53,075 bases of DNA from an uncultured Pelagibacteraceae bacterium (lineage in GTDB: Bacteria; Pseudomonadota; Alphaproteobacteria; Pelagibacterales; Pelagibacteraceae): positions 77,091 to 130,165 of the forward strand of contig CACGBZ010000003.1 in the NCBI GenBank assembly GCA_902571425.1, read 5' to 3'. The translations under genes were made by a program, and so were the position numbers. The notes under the pieces are model-generated. The model had not been told where the DNA came from. It worked only from the letters and a program-made list of their open reading frames with translations, and ran no database searches. Each line of letters begins with the position of its first letter. The first letter of the stretch is position 1. This document shows positions 23,582-34,433 of this stretch, in pieces.

Positions 23582-26119
23582 GTGCAAAGATACAACTTCA
23601 AGACAATTGAGAATAAATGGCAAAAACATTGGCAAGATAATAAATCATTTAAATCTTCCGTATTAAAAAATAAAAAATTTTATTGTTTAGAAATGTTTCC
23701 TTACCCATCAGGAAAAATTCATATGGGACATGTTAGAAATTACGCAATAGGAGATGTATTGGCTAGATTCAAATCTCTTCAAGGGTTTAATGTACTCCAT
23801 CCAATGGGCTGGGATTCTTTTGGAATGCCAGCAGAAAACGCTGCGAAGCAAAATAATCTAAGTCCAAAAGAATGGACCGAGAAAAATATCGAAACAATGA
23901 AAATACAACTTAAAAAGCTTGGACTGTCTATTGATTGGGACAGAGAAATTTCCACTTGCTCAGCGGAATACTACAAACATCAACAAAAAATATTTTTGGA
24001 TCTTTTTGATAAAGGATTAGTTTATAGAAAAGAGAGTTACGTGAATTGGGATCCAGTTGACAATACCGTATTAGCAAATGAGCAGGTTGTTGATGGGAAA
24101 GGATGGAGATCCGGCGCTGTTGTTGAAAGAAAAAAACTTAATCAATGGTTTTTTAAAATCTCACACTTTTCTGATGAACTATTAAGTGATCTTGATCTGC
24201 TTAAAGAGTGGCCAGATAAAGTAAAAACAATGCAAAGAAACTGGATTGGTAAATCTTATGGGTGTGAAATAGATTTTAAAATTGAAGGATCAAAAAAAAT
24301 TGAATCAATTAAATGTTATACGACTAGACCGGATACTCTTTTTGGTTTTTCTTTCCTTGCTGTTTCAGTTGATCACCCGTTGTCAAAACATTATGAAAAT
24401 AATCAAGATTTTTTAAAATTTAAAGAAACTTGTTCGAAAACAGGGACAACAGAAGAATCAATCGCTCAAGCTGAAAAGATAGGTTTTAAAACAAATCTTT
24501 TAGCAATTAATCCACTTAATAATGATCAAAAAGTGCCTGTATATTTTGCGAATTTCGTCTTAATGGACTATGGATTTGGTGCTGTTTTTGGATGCCCTGC
24601 TCACGACCAAAGAGATTTTGATTTTGCAACTAAATATAATTTAGAAATTAAAACAGTCGTCAGACCTAATGAAGAGAATGATAACTTTAAAGTTAAAAAA
24701 GCACCTCATACAGGCTCTGGTATAATAATAAATTCAAAATTTCTAAATGGTTTAACTGCACCAGAAGAGTCTATTGCTAAAACTATAAAGTATTTAGAAG
24801 AAAAAAATTTAGGTAAAAAAAAAATAAATTTTAGACTAAAAGATTGGGGTATATCGAGACAGAGATATTGGGGCTGTCCTATTCCGATTGCTTATGATGA
24901 AAATAATCAAGTTGTCAAAATTCCATTAGAAGATCTTCCAGTTGTGCTTCCAAATGTGAGAAATTTGAGTACAGATGGTAATCCACTAGACTCTCAGAAA
25001 GATTGGAAAACTGTTATTATAAATGGAAAAAAATGTATAAGAGAAACAGATACACTTGATACTTTTGTTGACTCATCATGGTATTTTTTAAGATTTTGCT
25101 CATCTGACAATCAAGAAAAGCCTTTCGACAAAGACGAAATTAAATACTGGATGCCTGTAGACCAATATATTGGAGGAGTTGAACATGCAATATTACATTT
25201 ATTATACTCTAGATTTTTTGTTAGGGCCATAAACTCAGATAATAATGAAATAAATTTAAAAGAACCATTCAAAGGTTTATTTACCCAGGGAATGGTTTGT
25301 CATCAAACCTATAAAGACAAAAAAAATAATTGGCTTAGTCCAGATGAAGTTTTAACTAATAATGGAAAAGATTATTTCTTAAAAAATAATCCAACTGAGA
25401 AGGTCATTGTAGGGCCGTCAGAATCAATGTCAAAATCCAAAAAAAATACTATAGATCCAGAAAAAATGGTTGAGGCATACGGAGCAGATGCTGTGAGATT
25501 TTTCATTTTATCAGATAGTCCACCTGAAAAAGATGTTCAATGGTCTGAGACTGGAATGCTATCTTCTCACAAATTCATTCAAAAATTTTGGCTAATAAAC
25601 GAAAAAATAGAAAATATCCTCAAAAAAGAAAAAGTAGAGACTAATGAAAAAATAGACATATTTGTAAATCAAGCAATCAACAAAATAAATTTTGCATTAG
25701 AAAACTTCAGATATAATGTAATTATAGCTGTTTTTCATGAAGTACACTCTTTTTTTAATAAAATTACAGAAGACAATTCAAACTATTCTAATTTAAAAGA
25801 AAATTATAAAAAAATTTTAATTGTTATGATGCCTGTAATCCCACATCAAATAAGTGAGTGCTGGGAAAAACTATATTATCAGGAAAAATTAGAGTGGCCT
25901 ATGGTTGATAAAAATTTTATTGAAAGTGAAAGTTGTAACATTGTAATTCAAATTAATGGGAAAAAAAGATCAGTCATTTCAGTAGAAAAAGGGTTAGATG
26001 AAAAATCAATCTTAGAAAAAATAAGAACTAATAAACAAGTTGATAAATATATTATTAATAAAAATTTATATAAAACTATTTATATAAAAGATAAGATAAT
26101 CAACTTAATAATTAAATAA
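23582..26119 (+). CDS. leuS: Leucine--tRNA ligase
   Basis: An 845-residue class Ia synthetase starting at GTG (23582). The HIGH motif is in [14 protein letters not shown], the CP1 editing domain follows ([24 protein letters not shown]), and the KMSKS-type loop is [14 protein letters not shown]. The tRNA-binding helical domain and C-terminal domain complete a normal length. It charges tRNA-Leu and clears mischarged norvaline or isoleucine through the editing domain. Its TAA overlaps the lptE ATG by one base. Confidence 0.98.
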   Translation: MQRYNFKTIENKWQKHWQDNKSFKSSVLKNKKFYCLEMFPYPSGKIHMGHVRNYAIGDVLARFKSLQGFNVLHPMGWDSFGMPAENAAKQNNLSPKEWTEKNIETMKIQLKKLGLSIDWDREISTCSAEYYKHQQKIFLDLFDKGLVYRKESYVNWDPVDNTVLANEQVVDGKGWRSGAVVERKKLNQWFFKISHFSDELLSDLDLLKEWPDKVKTMQRNWIGKSYGCEIDFKIEGSKKIESIKCYTTRPDTLFGFSFLAVSVDHPLSKHYENNQDFLKFKETCSKTGTTEESIAQAEKIGFKTNLLAINPLNNDQKVPVYFANFVLMDYGFGAVFGCPAHDQRDFDFATKYNLEIKTVVRPNEENDNFKVKKAPHTGSGIIINSKFLNGLTAPEESIAKTIKYLEEKNLGKKKINFRLKDWGISRQRYWGCPIPIAYDENNQVVKIPLEDLPVVLPNVRNLSTDGNPLDSQKDWKTVIINGKKCIRETDTLDTFVDSSWYFLRFCSSDNQEKPFDKDEIKYWMPVDQYIGGVEHAILHLLYSRFFVRAINSDNNEINLKEPFKGLFTQGMVCHQTYKDKKNNWLSPDEVLTNNGKDYFLKNNPTEKVIVGPSESMSKSKKNTIDPEKMVEAYGADAVRFFILSDSPPEKDVQWSETGMLSSHKFIQKFWLINEKIENILKKEKVETNEKIDIFVNQAINKINFALENFRYNVIIAVFHEVHSFFNKITEDNSNYSNLKENYKKILIVMMPVIPHQISECWEKLYYQEKLEWPMVDKNFIESESCNIVIQINGKKRSVISVEKGLDEKSILEKIRTNKQVDKYIINKNLYKTIYIKDKIINLIIK

Positions 26120-26571
26120 TGAAAAATATAATAGTTTTAATATTATTTCTAATTACTTCTTGTGGTTATCAACCATTGTACAAAGTGGAAGAAAAAATTA
26201 ACGTCAAATCTGTCAAAGAAGTGGAATTTTTAGGAAATAAAAAAATTAGTAAACAAATTTTTTCAAGATTGCCTTATAAAATTAACATTAATGATAATAA
26301 TTTAAACAAAATAATTATTGAAAGTAAAATTAATACAATAGGAACTTCTAAAAACTCAAAGGGACAAGTGACATCTTACAGAACATCACTAACGGTTAAT
26401 TATTTATTACTTGATCAAAAAAATAATTCTTTAGATAATAAAGAATTTTCGAAAGAATTTTCTTATAATTCGAATGAAAATAAGTTTAAATTTAAAGAGT
26501 ATCAGAGAAAGATTGAAAAAAATTTGATTGATAAAATTATAGAGGACATAATAATTCATCTTAATCTTTAA
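26119..26571 (+). CDS. lptE: LPS-assembly lipoprotein LptE
   Basis: A 150-residue lipoprotein with lipobox ITSC (Cys15) followed by GYQPLYKV, the usual mature LptE start. The rest has the short alternating strand pattern of the family, including SYRTSLTVNYLL. LptE plugs the LptD barrel and helps deliver lipopolysaccharide to the outer leaflet. leuS-lptE-holA is a widely conserved order, and all three are tightly packed here (1-bp overlap, then no gap). Confidence 0.9.
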   Translation: MKNIIVLILFLITSCGYQPLYKVEEKINVKSVKEVEFLGNKKISKQIFSRLPYKININDNNLNKIIIESKINTIGTSKNSKGQVTSYRTSLTVNYLLLDQKNNSLDNKEFSKEFSYNSNENKFKFKEYQRKIEKNLIDKIIEDIIIHLNL

Positions 26572-27558
26572 ATGATAGTCAAATACTATGAATTAAAAAA
26601 AAAAAATATTGAAAATTTTAAATTTTTTCTATTATATGGAAATAATTTAGGACTTATTCAAGAAGCTACAGAACATATACTTAGACCAAAACTGCCTGAA
26701 ATTGTCAATAAATACGAAGAAACCGAAATATTAAAAAATATAGAAAATTTTAAAGAACAAATATTTAATAAGTCTTTTTTTGAAAACGAAAAATTAATAA
26801 TATTAAATAGAGTAAGCGAAAAAATTGTTGGATTAATTGAAGAATTAATCGAAAAAGATATTACAGATTTATATTTTATTATTTTATCAAAATCATTAGA
26901 TAAAAAATCTAAATTACGAAACTTATTTGAAAAAAACAAAAAAACTATTTGCATACCATTTTATGAAGACACCGACCAGGTATTGAGCCAAATAGTTGAA
27001 AAATTCATGAGAGAAAAAAAAATAAGTATATCTAGAGAATTAATCAATTTAATTGCAGAGAAAGCTAGAGGGGATAGAATAAACCTTAAAAACGAACTAA
27101 CAAAAATAGAAAATTACACTTTAAAAAAAAAAAAATTAGATATTACAGATATAATCAAAATAACAAATTTATCAGAGAATTACAGTGTTTCGGAATTGGT
27201 TGATAGTTGTTTATCTAAAAATAAAACAAAAATTTTAAAAATATTAAATGAAAATAAGTATAATTCAGAAGATTGTATTGTGATACTAAAAACATTTTTG
27301 TTAAAGCTTAAAAGACTTATCAAACTTCAAGAGAACTTAAATATTAAAAATCAGAATATTGATAGTGTTATTTCATCATATAAACCACCAATATTTTGGA
27401 AAGAAAAAGAAATTATAAAAAAACAAATCAGAATATTAAATTACAGAAAAACAAAAGAATTAATATCAAAAACATCAGAAATAGAACTTATGATTAAAAA
27501 AAATCCGCAATCCTCACTAAACATTACAACTGATTTTGTTATAAGCCACTTAAAATAA
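26572..27558 (+). CDS. holA: DNA polymerase III subunit delta
   Basis: A 328-residue clamp-loader subunit. The N-terminal HolA domain contains FFLLYGNNLGLIQEA and an AAA+-like fold without Walker motifs. The collar region follows (KIENYTLKKKKLDITDI, YSVSELVDSCL). Delta opens the beta clamp during loading. Sequence conservation is modest, as normal for HolA, but gene order leuS-lptE-holA-parB is decisive. It ends with no intergenic base before the convergent parB. Confidence 0.92.
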   Translation: MIVKYYELKKKNIENFKFFLLYGNNLGLIQEATEHILRPKLPEIVNKYEETEILKNIENFKEQIFNKSFFENEKLIILNRVSEKIVGLIEELIEKDITDLYFIILSKSLDKKSKLRNLFEKNKKTICIPFYEDTDQVLSQIVEKFMREKKISISRELINLIAEKARGDRINLKNELTKIENYTLKKKKLDITDIIKITNLSENYSVSELVDSCLSKNKTKILKILNENKYNSEDCIVILKTFLLKLKRLIKLQENLNIKNQNIDSVISSYKPPIFWKEKEIIKKQIRILNYRKTKELISKTSEIELMIKKNPQSSLNITTDFVISHLK

Positions 27559-28401
27559 TCAATAATAATTTTTTATAATCTCAATAATTTTATTCAGTTG
27601 ATCTAAATCTTTATACTCAAAATAAATCTTTCCTTTATTCCTATTATTGTTTTGTATATCAACATTTAATCCAATTTTATTAGAAATAGATAATTCGAGT
27701 GCCAAAATATTTGGATCTTTTGTATTTTTTAATTTTTGCTTTTTATTTTTAAATATTTTAACAAAATTTTCTGATTGCCGAACAGAAAGTTTATTTTCTA
27801 CAATTTTATTAGCGACAAAACTAGCATTATCTAAGCCAACTAAAATTTTAGCATGTCCAGCAGTTAAAACTTGTGTTTCAATTAATTTTATAACATCTTT
27901 AGGTAAAGTTAAAATTCTTAAGGAATTAGCAATATAACTTCTACTTTTTCCAATGAATTTAGATACTTTTTCTTGATCATAGGAAAATTCATCTATTAGT
28001 CGTTTGTAACCTTGTGCTTCTTCAAGAGGATTAAGATCTTGCCTTTGAACATTTTCTACAATTGCAAATTCAAGAGATTTTAAATTATCAGCTTCAGTAA
28101 CCACGACCGGTACATAATGAAGACCGGCTTTTTGGGCGGCAAGCCATCTTCTTTCTCCTGCTATTATTTCAAATTTAGTTTTTTCTGAATTTAATTTTCT
28201 TACTATGATTGGCTGTATTACTCCTCTTTCTTTAATTGAATTTTCTAAATCTTCTAAGTTAGACTCATCAAAAATCTTTCTCGGTTGATATTTGTTAGGT
28301 ACTAGATCACTTATTGGTAATTGATTCTTTTGAGGCTCTACTTTTGTTTCACCTATCAGGGATGATAGACCCCTACCAAGTCCTTTTTTTATTTTGTCCA
28401 T
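27559..28401 (-). CDS. parB: Chromosome-partitioning protein ParB
   Basis: A 280-residue ParB/Spo0J CTPase clamp. The N-terminal segment GLGRGLSSLIG contains the arginine-rich motif that stimulates ParA. The CTP-binding ParB/Srx domain includes NKYQPRKIFD and AGERRWLAAQKAGL, then the helix-turn-helix (KFIGKSRSYIANSLRIL) that reads parS, and a C-terminal dimer domain. A matching parS lies about 1.4 kb upstream in rsmG. Its start shares one base with the parA stop. Confidence 0.97.
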   Translation of the reverse strand: MDKIKKGLGRGLSSLIGETKVEPQKNQLPISDLVPNKYQPRKIFDESNLEDLENSIKERGVIQPIIVRKLNSEKTKFEIIAGERRWLAAQKAGLHYVPVVVTEADNLKSLEFAIVENVQRQDLNPLEEAQGYKRLIDEFSYDQEKVSKFIGKSRSYIANSLRILTLPKDVIKLIETQVLTAGHAKILVGLDNASFVANKIVENKLSVRQSENFVKIFKNKKQKLKNTKDPNILALELSISNKIGLNVDIQNNNRNKGKIYFEYKDLDQLNKIIEIIKNYY

Positions 28402-29195
28402 TAAGCAGCACTCCCTATAGTTGTCTCTTGACTAATAAATTCATCAGTGAAACTAAAATAAGATTTACTACCAGGACAAGATTTATCATAAATCAATACT
28501 GGCATCCCATGTGAAGGCGCTTCGGATAATCTTACATTCCTTGGTATTACTGTTGAATAAACTTTTTCACTAAAATAATCTCTTGCTTCTTTCTCTACTT
28601 GAGACGATAGCTTATTTCTCTTGTCATACATTGTTAAAAGTATGCCTCTGATTTTTAATTCTGGATTTAAATTTACCTTTATTCTCTCAATCGTTTTCAT
28701 CAACTGTGTTAATCCCTCAAGAGCAAAAAATTCTGTCTGCAGGGGAACCAACAGTGAGTTTGAGCACACCAATGCCATAACTGTCAGAAGGCTCAACGAG
28801 GGTGGACAATCAATCAACACATAATCATATAACTCTCTAGAATTGTTTAAATATGGGGCTAATTTAGTCTTTAATATAAAAGCCCTATTGCTGTCGTCAG
28901 CCGTCTCCACTTCTAAGCCAGATAAATCTACATTTGATGTGATAATATCTAAATTTTCAAACTGTGTTTTTTTAATTACCTCACTAATTTCACTCGTTCC
29001 ATTCAGTACTCCATAAATTGTATCACTTGAGCTACCTATATTAGATAATCCCAGACCTGTGGTGGCATTGCCTTGAGGATCTAAGTCAATTACTAAAATT
29101 TTTTTATCTATTTGAGATAAACCAGCCGCAAGATTTATTACTGTGGTAGTTTTTCCTACCCCACCCTTTTGATTTATGACTGAAATAATTTGCAT
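28401..29195 (-). CDS. parA: Chromosome-partitioning ATPase ParA
   Basis: A 264-residue deviant Walker ATPase. Walker A' is NQKGGVGKTTTVINLAAGL. VIDLDPQGNATTGLG and VLIDCPPSLSLLTV mark the nucleotide pocket and Walker B. It forms the nucleoid-bound gradient that moves ParB-parS complexes. Overlap with parB (1 bp) and the rsmG-parA-parB order are standard for origin-proximal chromosomal par loci. Confidence 0.98.
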   Translation of the reverse strand: MQIISVINQKGGVGKTTTVINLAAGLSQIDKKILVIDLDPQGNATTGLGLSNIGSSSDTIYGVLNGTSEISEVIKKTQFENLDIITSNVDLSGLEVETADDSNRAFILKTKLAPYLNNSRELYDYVLIDCPPSLSLLTVMALVCSNSLLVPLQTEFFALEGLTQLMKTIERIKVNLNPELKIRGILLTMYDKRNKLSSQVEKEARDYFSEKVYSTVIPRNVRLSEAPSHGMPVLIYDKSCPGSKSYFSFTDEFISQETTIGSAA

Positions 29196-29215
29196 TTAAT
29201 TTTTTTATAATCCCT

Positions 29216-29860
29216 CTAATTTTTTTTTTTAATTTTTTTAATATTTATTAAAAAAGAATCTTTACTTGTTAAACTTTTTTTTTCTATATATTCCAACTCC
29301 CATTTTTTTTTAGAATTTTCAAAAATTTTTTTCCCACTCTTCCCCATAAAAAAAATTAAATTTTTATATTTTGAAAAATTTTCATACACTAAGTCTAAAA
29401 CTACTGGCATCGGTTTAAAAGCTCTGGACATTATTGTTCCTGTTTCTAAATTTTTTATTTCAAAAATATTTTTTTGAAAAATTTTTGTATTTAGATTTAA
29501 TTTTTCTGAAACCTCCTTTAAAAAATGGCTTTTATGGTAACTTTTTTCATAAAGGTGCACATTCATATTATTTTTCATATTTTTTAGTAAAATTGCTACG
29601 ATTATTCCCGGCATACCACCTCCTGAACCTATATCTGTGGTTGTATTACTATTTAAGTCAACAAAATCAATGATTTGTGCAGAATCTATAATATGACGGT
29701 CAATTATTGCCTTTTTTGATGCTGTATTTTGACTAATTATGTTGATTTTTTTATTTTTTTCGAGAATCATGGATATGTATTTTTCAAAGTCCAAAAATGT
29801 TTCACGTGAAACATTTAAGTGATTGATACTTGAATAAGAATTTATAATTTCCTGATCCAT
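29216..29860 (-). CDS. rsmG: 16S rRNA (guanine-527-N7)-methyltransferase RsmG
   Basis: A 214-residue SAM-dependent methyltransferase (GidB). Signatures: INIISQNTASKKAIIDRHIIDSAQ region near residue 45, TDIGSGGGMPGIIVAI (SAM loop), and MSRAFKPM. The segment NVSRETFLDF near residue 18 is encoded by DNA that contains the parS site, the same arrangement known from several bacteria. It shares one base with mnmG upstream and is 20 bp before parA. Confidence 0.96.
   Translation of the reverse strand: MDQEIINSYSSINHLNVSRETFLDFEKYISMILEKNKKINIISQNTASKKAIIDRHIIDSAQIIDFVDLNSNTTTDIGSGGGMPGIIVAILLKNMKNNMNVHLYEKSYHKSHFLKEVSEKLNLNTKIFQKNIFEIKNLETGTIMSRAFKPMPVVLDLVYENFSKYKNLIFFMGKSGKKIFENSKKKWELEYIEKKSLTSKDSFLINIKKIKKKN
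29798..29813. promoter_or_regulatory. parS centromere site
   Basis: TGTTTCACGTGAAACA is a perfect copy of the 16-bp ParB-binding palindrome; the symmetry extends to 22 bp (29795-29816). It lies within the rsmG coding region, upstream of parA and parB and about 10 kb from the putative oriC. I saw no second perfect copy in the window. Confidence 0.97.
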
Positions 29861-31731
29861 TAAGCTATATGCTTAATAGACTTTCTTTTGACATGTGACA
29901 ACAAAATATATACAGCTGCTGGAGTAATTCCATCTATTCTTAAAGCCTGACCCATTGTTTTTGGCTTTATTTTCTTAAATTTAGCTTTTACCTCATTAGA
30001 CAAACCTGAAAGTCCATCATAATTGATTTTATCTGGAATAATTAGGTTTTCGTCCCTCTTAAATGCTAAAATATCAGCTTTTTGCTTCTTTAAATATCCT
30101 CTGTAATGCGCATTAATTTCTACTTGTTCATCAATTTCTTTGCTAAAAAAAGGTATATCGGGCCATATTTCCCTGATTTTAATCATATTAACATCTTTTT
30201 GAGTTAAAACTTCGCTAGATGATCTCAATATTCCGTCTTTTGCTACTTTTATTCCAAATTTTTCAGCTTTTGATGGTGAAATCTTAGAGTCAGTCATTTT
30301 AAGATTTATTTCCCTAATTTGGTCAAATTTATTCAAATATAAACCTTTTCTTACTTTACCTATTAAACCAATATCAATACCCTTTGCTGTTAATCTTTGG
30401 TCAGCATTATCAGATCTTAAGCTCAATCGATATTCTGCTCTTGATGTAAACATACGGTATGGCTCAGCTACTCCTTTAGTCACCAAATCATCGATCATTA
30501 CTCCAATGTATGCATCAGATCTATCAAGTATGAATGGTTCCAATTTTTTTACAGACAAGGCAGCATTTATTCCAGCTATAAGGCCTTGTGCAGCAGCTTC
30601 CTCATATCCTGTTGTTCCGTTAATTTGACCGGCAAGATAAAGATTGCTTATCTTCTTGGTTTCAAGAGTTAGGAATAGTTCACGTGGATCTATATAATCA
30701 TATTCTATTGCATATCCTGGTCTTAATATAGTAACATTTTCTAAACCATTGATATTATTACATATTTCTTGTTGTACCTCAGCTGGGAGTGATGTCGATA
30801 TACCATTTGGGTAAATTGTGTAATCATTCAGACCTTCTGGCTCTAAAAATATCTGGTGACGAACTTTATCTGCAAATTTTACTATCTTATCTTCTATAGA
30901 TGGACAATATCTTGGACCTACCCCTTTTATACTACCCGAGTACATAGCGCTCTTTGATAAATTCTTTTTTATAATGTTATGAACCTTTTCATTTGTATAA
31001 GTCATTCGACAAGATATTTGTTTATTTAAATTTTTTTTAGTTAAGAATGAAAAAAAATAAGGATCGTCATCTGCGAATTGTTCTTCTAAGTTTTCAAAAT
31101 TAATTGTCCTTGAATCTAACCTTGGTGGTGTTCCAGTTTTTAATCTTCCAATTTTAAAATTATATTTTGCTAATTGTTCACTCAAGCCTGTAGAAGGTTT
31201 TTCGTCGTATCTACCTGCTGGAGTTCTTTCATCACCTATATGTATCAAACCATTCAAAAAAGTCCCTGTTGTAAGTATTATCTTATTAGATAGAACTTTC
31301 TTTCCTTCTTTAGTTTCAAATCCACTTATTGAATTTTTATTAAAAATAAACTTTATAACTGGATCAGAAAAAACTTTTAAATTACAATAGTTTAGCAATA
31401 TTTCTTGCATATATTTGCGATAAAGTGATCTATCTGATTGAGTTCGTGGTCCTCTGACTGCTGGCCCTCTACTTCTATTTAACAATCTAAATTGTATACC
31501 TGATTTGTCTGCTACATCTCCCATAACACCGTCAAGGGCATCTATTTCTCTAACCAAATGACCTTTGCCCAAACCTCCTATTGCTGGGTTACAGGACATC
31601 TCCCCGATAGTTTCTATTTTATGAGTAAATAGGGCAGTGTTCACTCCAAGACGAGCAGAGGCTGCTGCAGCTTCACATCCAGCATGGCCTCCTCCAATTA
31701 CAACTACATCAAATGACAAATCATTTTTCAT
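29860..31731 (-). CDS. mnmG: tRNA uridine-5-carboxymethylaminomethyl(34) synthesis enzyme MnmG
   Basis: A 623-residue FAD-dependent enzyme (GidA) that with MnmE modifies the wobble uridine. The FAD motif is [19 protein letters not shown]. Further family signatures are [49 protein letters not shown] and [16 protein letters not shown]. The C-terminal MnmE-binding domain is complete. Standard length. It begins the mnmG-rsmG-parA-parB run and has its own AT-rich upstream region of 117 bp behind mnmE. Confidence 0.98.
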   Translation of the reverse strand: MKNDLSFDVVVIGGGHAGCEAAAASARLGVNTALFTHKIETIGEMSCNPAIGGLGKGHLVREIDALDGVMGDVADKSGIQFRLLNRSRGPAVRGPRTQSDRSLYRKYMQEILLNYCNLKVFSDPVIKFIFNKNSISGFETKEGKKVLSNKIILTTGTFLNGLIHIGDERTPAGRYDEKPSTGLSEQLAKYNFKIGRLKTGTPPRLDSRTINFENLEEQFADDDPYFFSFLTKKNLNKQISCRMTYTNEKVHNIIKKNLSKSAMYSGSIKGVGPRYCPSIEDKIVKFADKVRHQIFLEPEGLNDYTIYPNGISTSLPAEVQQEICNNINGLENVTILRPGYAIEYDYIDPRELFLTLETKKISNLYLAGQINGTTGYEEAAAQGLIAGINAALSVKKLEPFILDRSDAYIGVMIDDLVTKGVAEPYRMFTSRAEYRLSLRSDNADQRLTAKGIDIGLIGKVRKGLYLNKFDQIREINLKMTDSKISPSKAEKFGIKVAKDGILRSSSEVLTQKDVNMIKIREIWPDIPFFSKEIDEQVEINAHYRGYLKKQKADILAFKRDENLIIPDKINYDGLSGLSNEVKAKFKKIKPKTMGQALRIDGITPAAVYILLSHVKRKSIKHIA

Positions 31732-31749
31732 AATCCAAATCTATATGTG

Positions 31750-31793
31750 ATTATATAATTTACAAGATGGGCTTAATTTTTTGTAAATAAGCC
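31750..31793 (-). promoter_or_regulatory. Candidate mnmG promoter with small inverted repeat
   Basis: The 117-bp spacer 31732-31848 contains a minus-strand TATAAT at 31750-31755, about 18 bp before the mnmG ATG. Upstream lies an inverted repeat GGCTTA (31770-31775) and TAAGCC (31788-31793) in the -35 zone. It could be an operator or the remains of an mnmE terminator, but no T run follows it. Confidence 0.35.
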
Positions 31794-31848
31794 TCATTTA
31801 TCAACGTTTTTAGATAAAAAAAGTACAAAAAACCAGCAAAATAGGGTA

Positions 31849-33180
31849 TTACTTGCCGATACAAAAATCGTTGAAAATACTACCTAATATCTCCTCTACA
31901 TCAACTTTTCCGACTATCATACCTAAATGTCTTGTAGCTAATCTTAAATCTTCTGCAGCTTTATCGAAATCTTCAATTTCTTTTTTTTGATTAAAGTTAT
32001 TTAGATGATCCAAACACTGTTGCAGATGTTGCCTGTGTCTCTCTCTTGTAATTAAAATATCATCATTTGTAAGAAATTTATTTTTTAAATTATTTTTTAT
32101 TTTTAATATTAATTCCTCAATGTTTTTATTTTCTTTAATCGAAATTAAAACATGATTTGTTTTTTTAATTTCTGGATCAATATCTTTTTCTAAAAGATCA
32201 GATTTATTTATAACTAAAATTGCATTCTCATCTAATAACTTCTTCAAAACATCAGTAAAATCAGGTCTTTTTGCATCAACCACAACAAGCTTTAAATCTG
32301 CTTCCTCAGCTCTATTTAGAGATAATTTAATTCCTTTTTTTTCTATCTCATCTTTAGAATCTCTTATTCCAGCTGTATCGGAAATTATAACTGGATAACC
32401 GTCTATATTTAAATGTGTTTCAATCACGTCTCTAGTAGTACCCGCAATTTCAGAGACAATTGCAACATCACGATTAGATAAGTGATTAATCAAACTAGAT
32501 TTGCCTGCATTAGTTGGTCCTAGGATTGCAATTTTAAAACCTTCTCTAATTATTTCTCCAACTTTTTGATCGTTTAATATTTTTTTAATTTTATTAATTA
32601 CTTCATCTGAACTGTTTTTAATTTCATCTAAAATATTATTAGGCAGATCTTCCTCTGGAAAATCAATTTTTGCCTCAACATGTGATAAAATTTTTAAAAG
32701 TTTTTCTCTTAGAAAATTAAATTGATCAGATGATTTCCCATTCATGATTTTAATTGCTTGTTGCCTTTGAATTTCAGTTTCTGAAGAAATTAGATCAGCA
32801 ATACTTTCTGCTTTAAGCAAATTTATTTTTCCATTTTGAAATGCTAATTTTGTAAATTCACCTGGTTCAGCTAATCTACAATTTTCTATATCGGAAAGGG
32901 TAGAATGCAGGGCGTCAACAACAGCTTTACTACCATGAACTTGGATCTCGGCCATATCTTCACCAGTATAGCTCTCAGGACCAGGAAACCACAAAATTAA
33001 TCCCTCATCAATTAGTTCAGAAGTGTTGATTTTGTTGATTTTTCTGAGTGTTGCCACTCTTGGCTTTGGAAGACTTTTTCCAGTTAGAAGTTTTACAGTT
33101 TTTGAGGTCTCTTTACCTGAAATTCTTATGACAGCAACACCCGAAATTCCTGGACCGGTGGATAGTGCAAAAATAGTCAT
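31849..33180 (-). CDS. mnmE: tRNA modification GTPase MnmE
   Basis: A 443-residue GTPase (TrmE), partner of MnmG. The N-terminal tetrahydrofolate-binding domain (TIFALSTGPGISGVAVIRISG) is followed by a helical domain into which the G domain is inserted (G1 GPTNAGKSSLIN, G2/G3 IAGTTRDVIETHL and DTAGIRDSKDEIEKKG). The protein ends in the conserved CIGK, whose Cys is important for catalysis. Fully normal. Confidence 0.98.
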   Translation of the reverse strand: MTIFALSTGPGISGVAVIRISGKETSKTVKLLTGKSLPKPRVATLRKINKINTSELIDEGLILWFPGPESYTGEDMAEIQVHGSKAVVDALHSTLSDIENCRLAEPGEFTKLAFQNGKINLLKAESIADLISSETEIQRQQAIKIMNGKSSDQFNFLREKLLKILSHVEAKIDFPEEDLPNNILDEIKNSSDEVINKIKKILNDQKVGEIIREGFKIAILGPTNAGKSSLINHLSNRDVAIVSEIAGTTRDVIETHLNIDGYPVIISDTAGIRDSKDEIEKKGIKLSLNRAEEADLKLVVVDAKRPDFTDVLKKLLDENAILVINKSDLLEKDIDPEIKKTNHVLISIKENKNIEELILKIKNNLKNKFLTNDDILITRERHRQHLQQCLDHLNNFNQKKEIEDFDKAAEDLRLATRHLGMIVGKVDVEEILGSIFNDFCIGK

Positions 33181-33217
33181 AAAGTAATTTTTATAAAATA
33201 AATTATATTAAAATAAT

Positions 33218-34429
33218 TTAATTAAAATCAAAATAATCTTTAAATTTTTTGTATTTAAAAAGATAATTCTTATTTATTGGATTTCTAGCCTGATTGGCAC
33301 TTGCGGTTTTTATAGGTGAAGTGATTAATTTATAAAAATCTATATAATTATAATTTTTATCTAAATCACAAAAATCAATTAATTTTTCTATTACATCTTC
33401 GGGGTTTGATAATAATTCTTCGAATTCGATATCGATTATATTATTAATTTTTTTTTTCTTCCACAAGTCAATTAATTGGAAATAATTTTTATGATACAAT
33501 GAGATTTCCTTCATAGAATTTGTCCAGTTGAGTGCTGAGGAATTAAAATTAGTTTTATAAAGAGAACAAAAATTTTCAAAGGGATCTCTAATGCAATTAA
33601 TGATTTTCACATTTTCGAAAAAAATATTTATCAATCCTAAAAATTTAAAATTTTCTGTATTCTTATCTGTTATTATATTTAAATTTACATCTTTAAGGTT
33701 TGCGTGATTAATATACAGGCTATATAGATCGGTTTTCTCATTATTTATAGATTGCATAATTTTTTCATAATTTAAGCTTCCGTCTATTGTAAAATTATCT
33801 CTTATTATTTTTTTTAAATTAGATATTTCACCTGCTGGGTAAATATTTTTATTCGCACCTAAAATTGATTCTACTAATGATGTTCCAGATCTAGGTAATC
33901 CAATTATAAAAATAATTTTTTTTTGGTTTTGAAATTTTTTTTTGTCAAAGTTTAATTTTTTAAAAACTATTTTTAAATTTTCAAAATGACTTTGTAAATT
34001 AATAAAATTAAAAGGAACTATTTTTCTTTTAAGTTTATTTGCCTCAATAAAATAATTCGCAGATATCTCAAATTTTTTTTTTTTTTCATTTAAAATTCCT
34101 AATGAAAAAAATAGTTCTACTTTTTTTTTATCTGAGATATCAATTGACTTAATTTTGTCTAACTTTTTTTCGTAATTATCTATCTCTTCTTTTTCTAAAT
34201 AGTCTATTAATAATCTATGAGCTGTCGTATTTGTTTCGTCAATTTGAGTTATTTTAATATATGTTTCCTTTGCTTTGTCAAATTTTCCCAGGGATCTATA
34301 AATTCCTGCTAATTGTAACAGAAGATCTTGATTTCTCTCATCTGAATTTAATAGATTTTTTATGAGCTTTTGGGCATCAAGAAATTTATTTTGTTTAATT
34401 AGCTGGTTTATTTTTTCAAAGTTAATCAA
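33218..34429 (-). CDS. TPR-containing sulfotransferase (first of a tandem pair)
   Basis: A 403-residue protein with TPR-like helices (about residues 5-135) and a PAPS-type sulfotransferase domain (about 170-400). The 5'-phosphosulfate loop is IIGLPRSGTSLVESIL (PRSGTS at 179-184). The 3'-phosphate segment is IRDPFENFCSLYK (281-292). The closing TASANQARNPI motif is typical of bacterial TPR-sulfotransferases. These enzymes move sulfate from PAPS to a sugar, lipid or tyrosine acceptor; none can be named here. It lies 4 bp after a longer paralogue, together interrupting the usual rho-mnmE neighbourhood. Confidence 0.82.
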   Translation of the reverse strand: MINFEKINQLIKQNKFLDAQKLIKNLLNSDERNQDLLLQLAGIYRSLGKFDKAKETYIKITQIDETNTTAHRLLIDYLEKEEIDNYEKKLDKIKSIDISDKKKVELFFSLGILNEKKKKFEISANYFIEANKLKRKIVPFNFINLQSHFENLKIVFKKLNFDKKKFQNQKKIIFIIGLPRSGTSLVESILGANKNIYPAGEISNLKKIIRDNFTIDGSLNYEKIMQSINNEKTDLYSLYINHANLKDVNLNIITDKNTENFKFLGLINIFFENVKIINCIRDPFENFCSLYKTNFNSSALNWTNSMKEISLYHKNYFQLIDLWKKKKINNIIDIEFEELLSNPEDVIEKLIDFCDLDKNYNYIDFYKLITSPIKTASANQARNPINKNYLFKYKKFKDYFDFN

Positions 34430-34433
34430 TACT

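Noticed and set aside
30670..30695. Second parS in mnmG around a CACGTG core
   Set aside because: Only TTCACGTG matches; the other half-site reads GATCTA instead of AAACA, so the palindrome is broken.
31770..31793. Intrinsic terminator after mnmE
   Set aside because: The 6-bp stem is interrupted, has a 12-base loop and no T run on the relevant strand.
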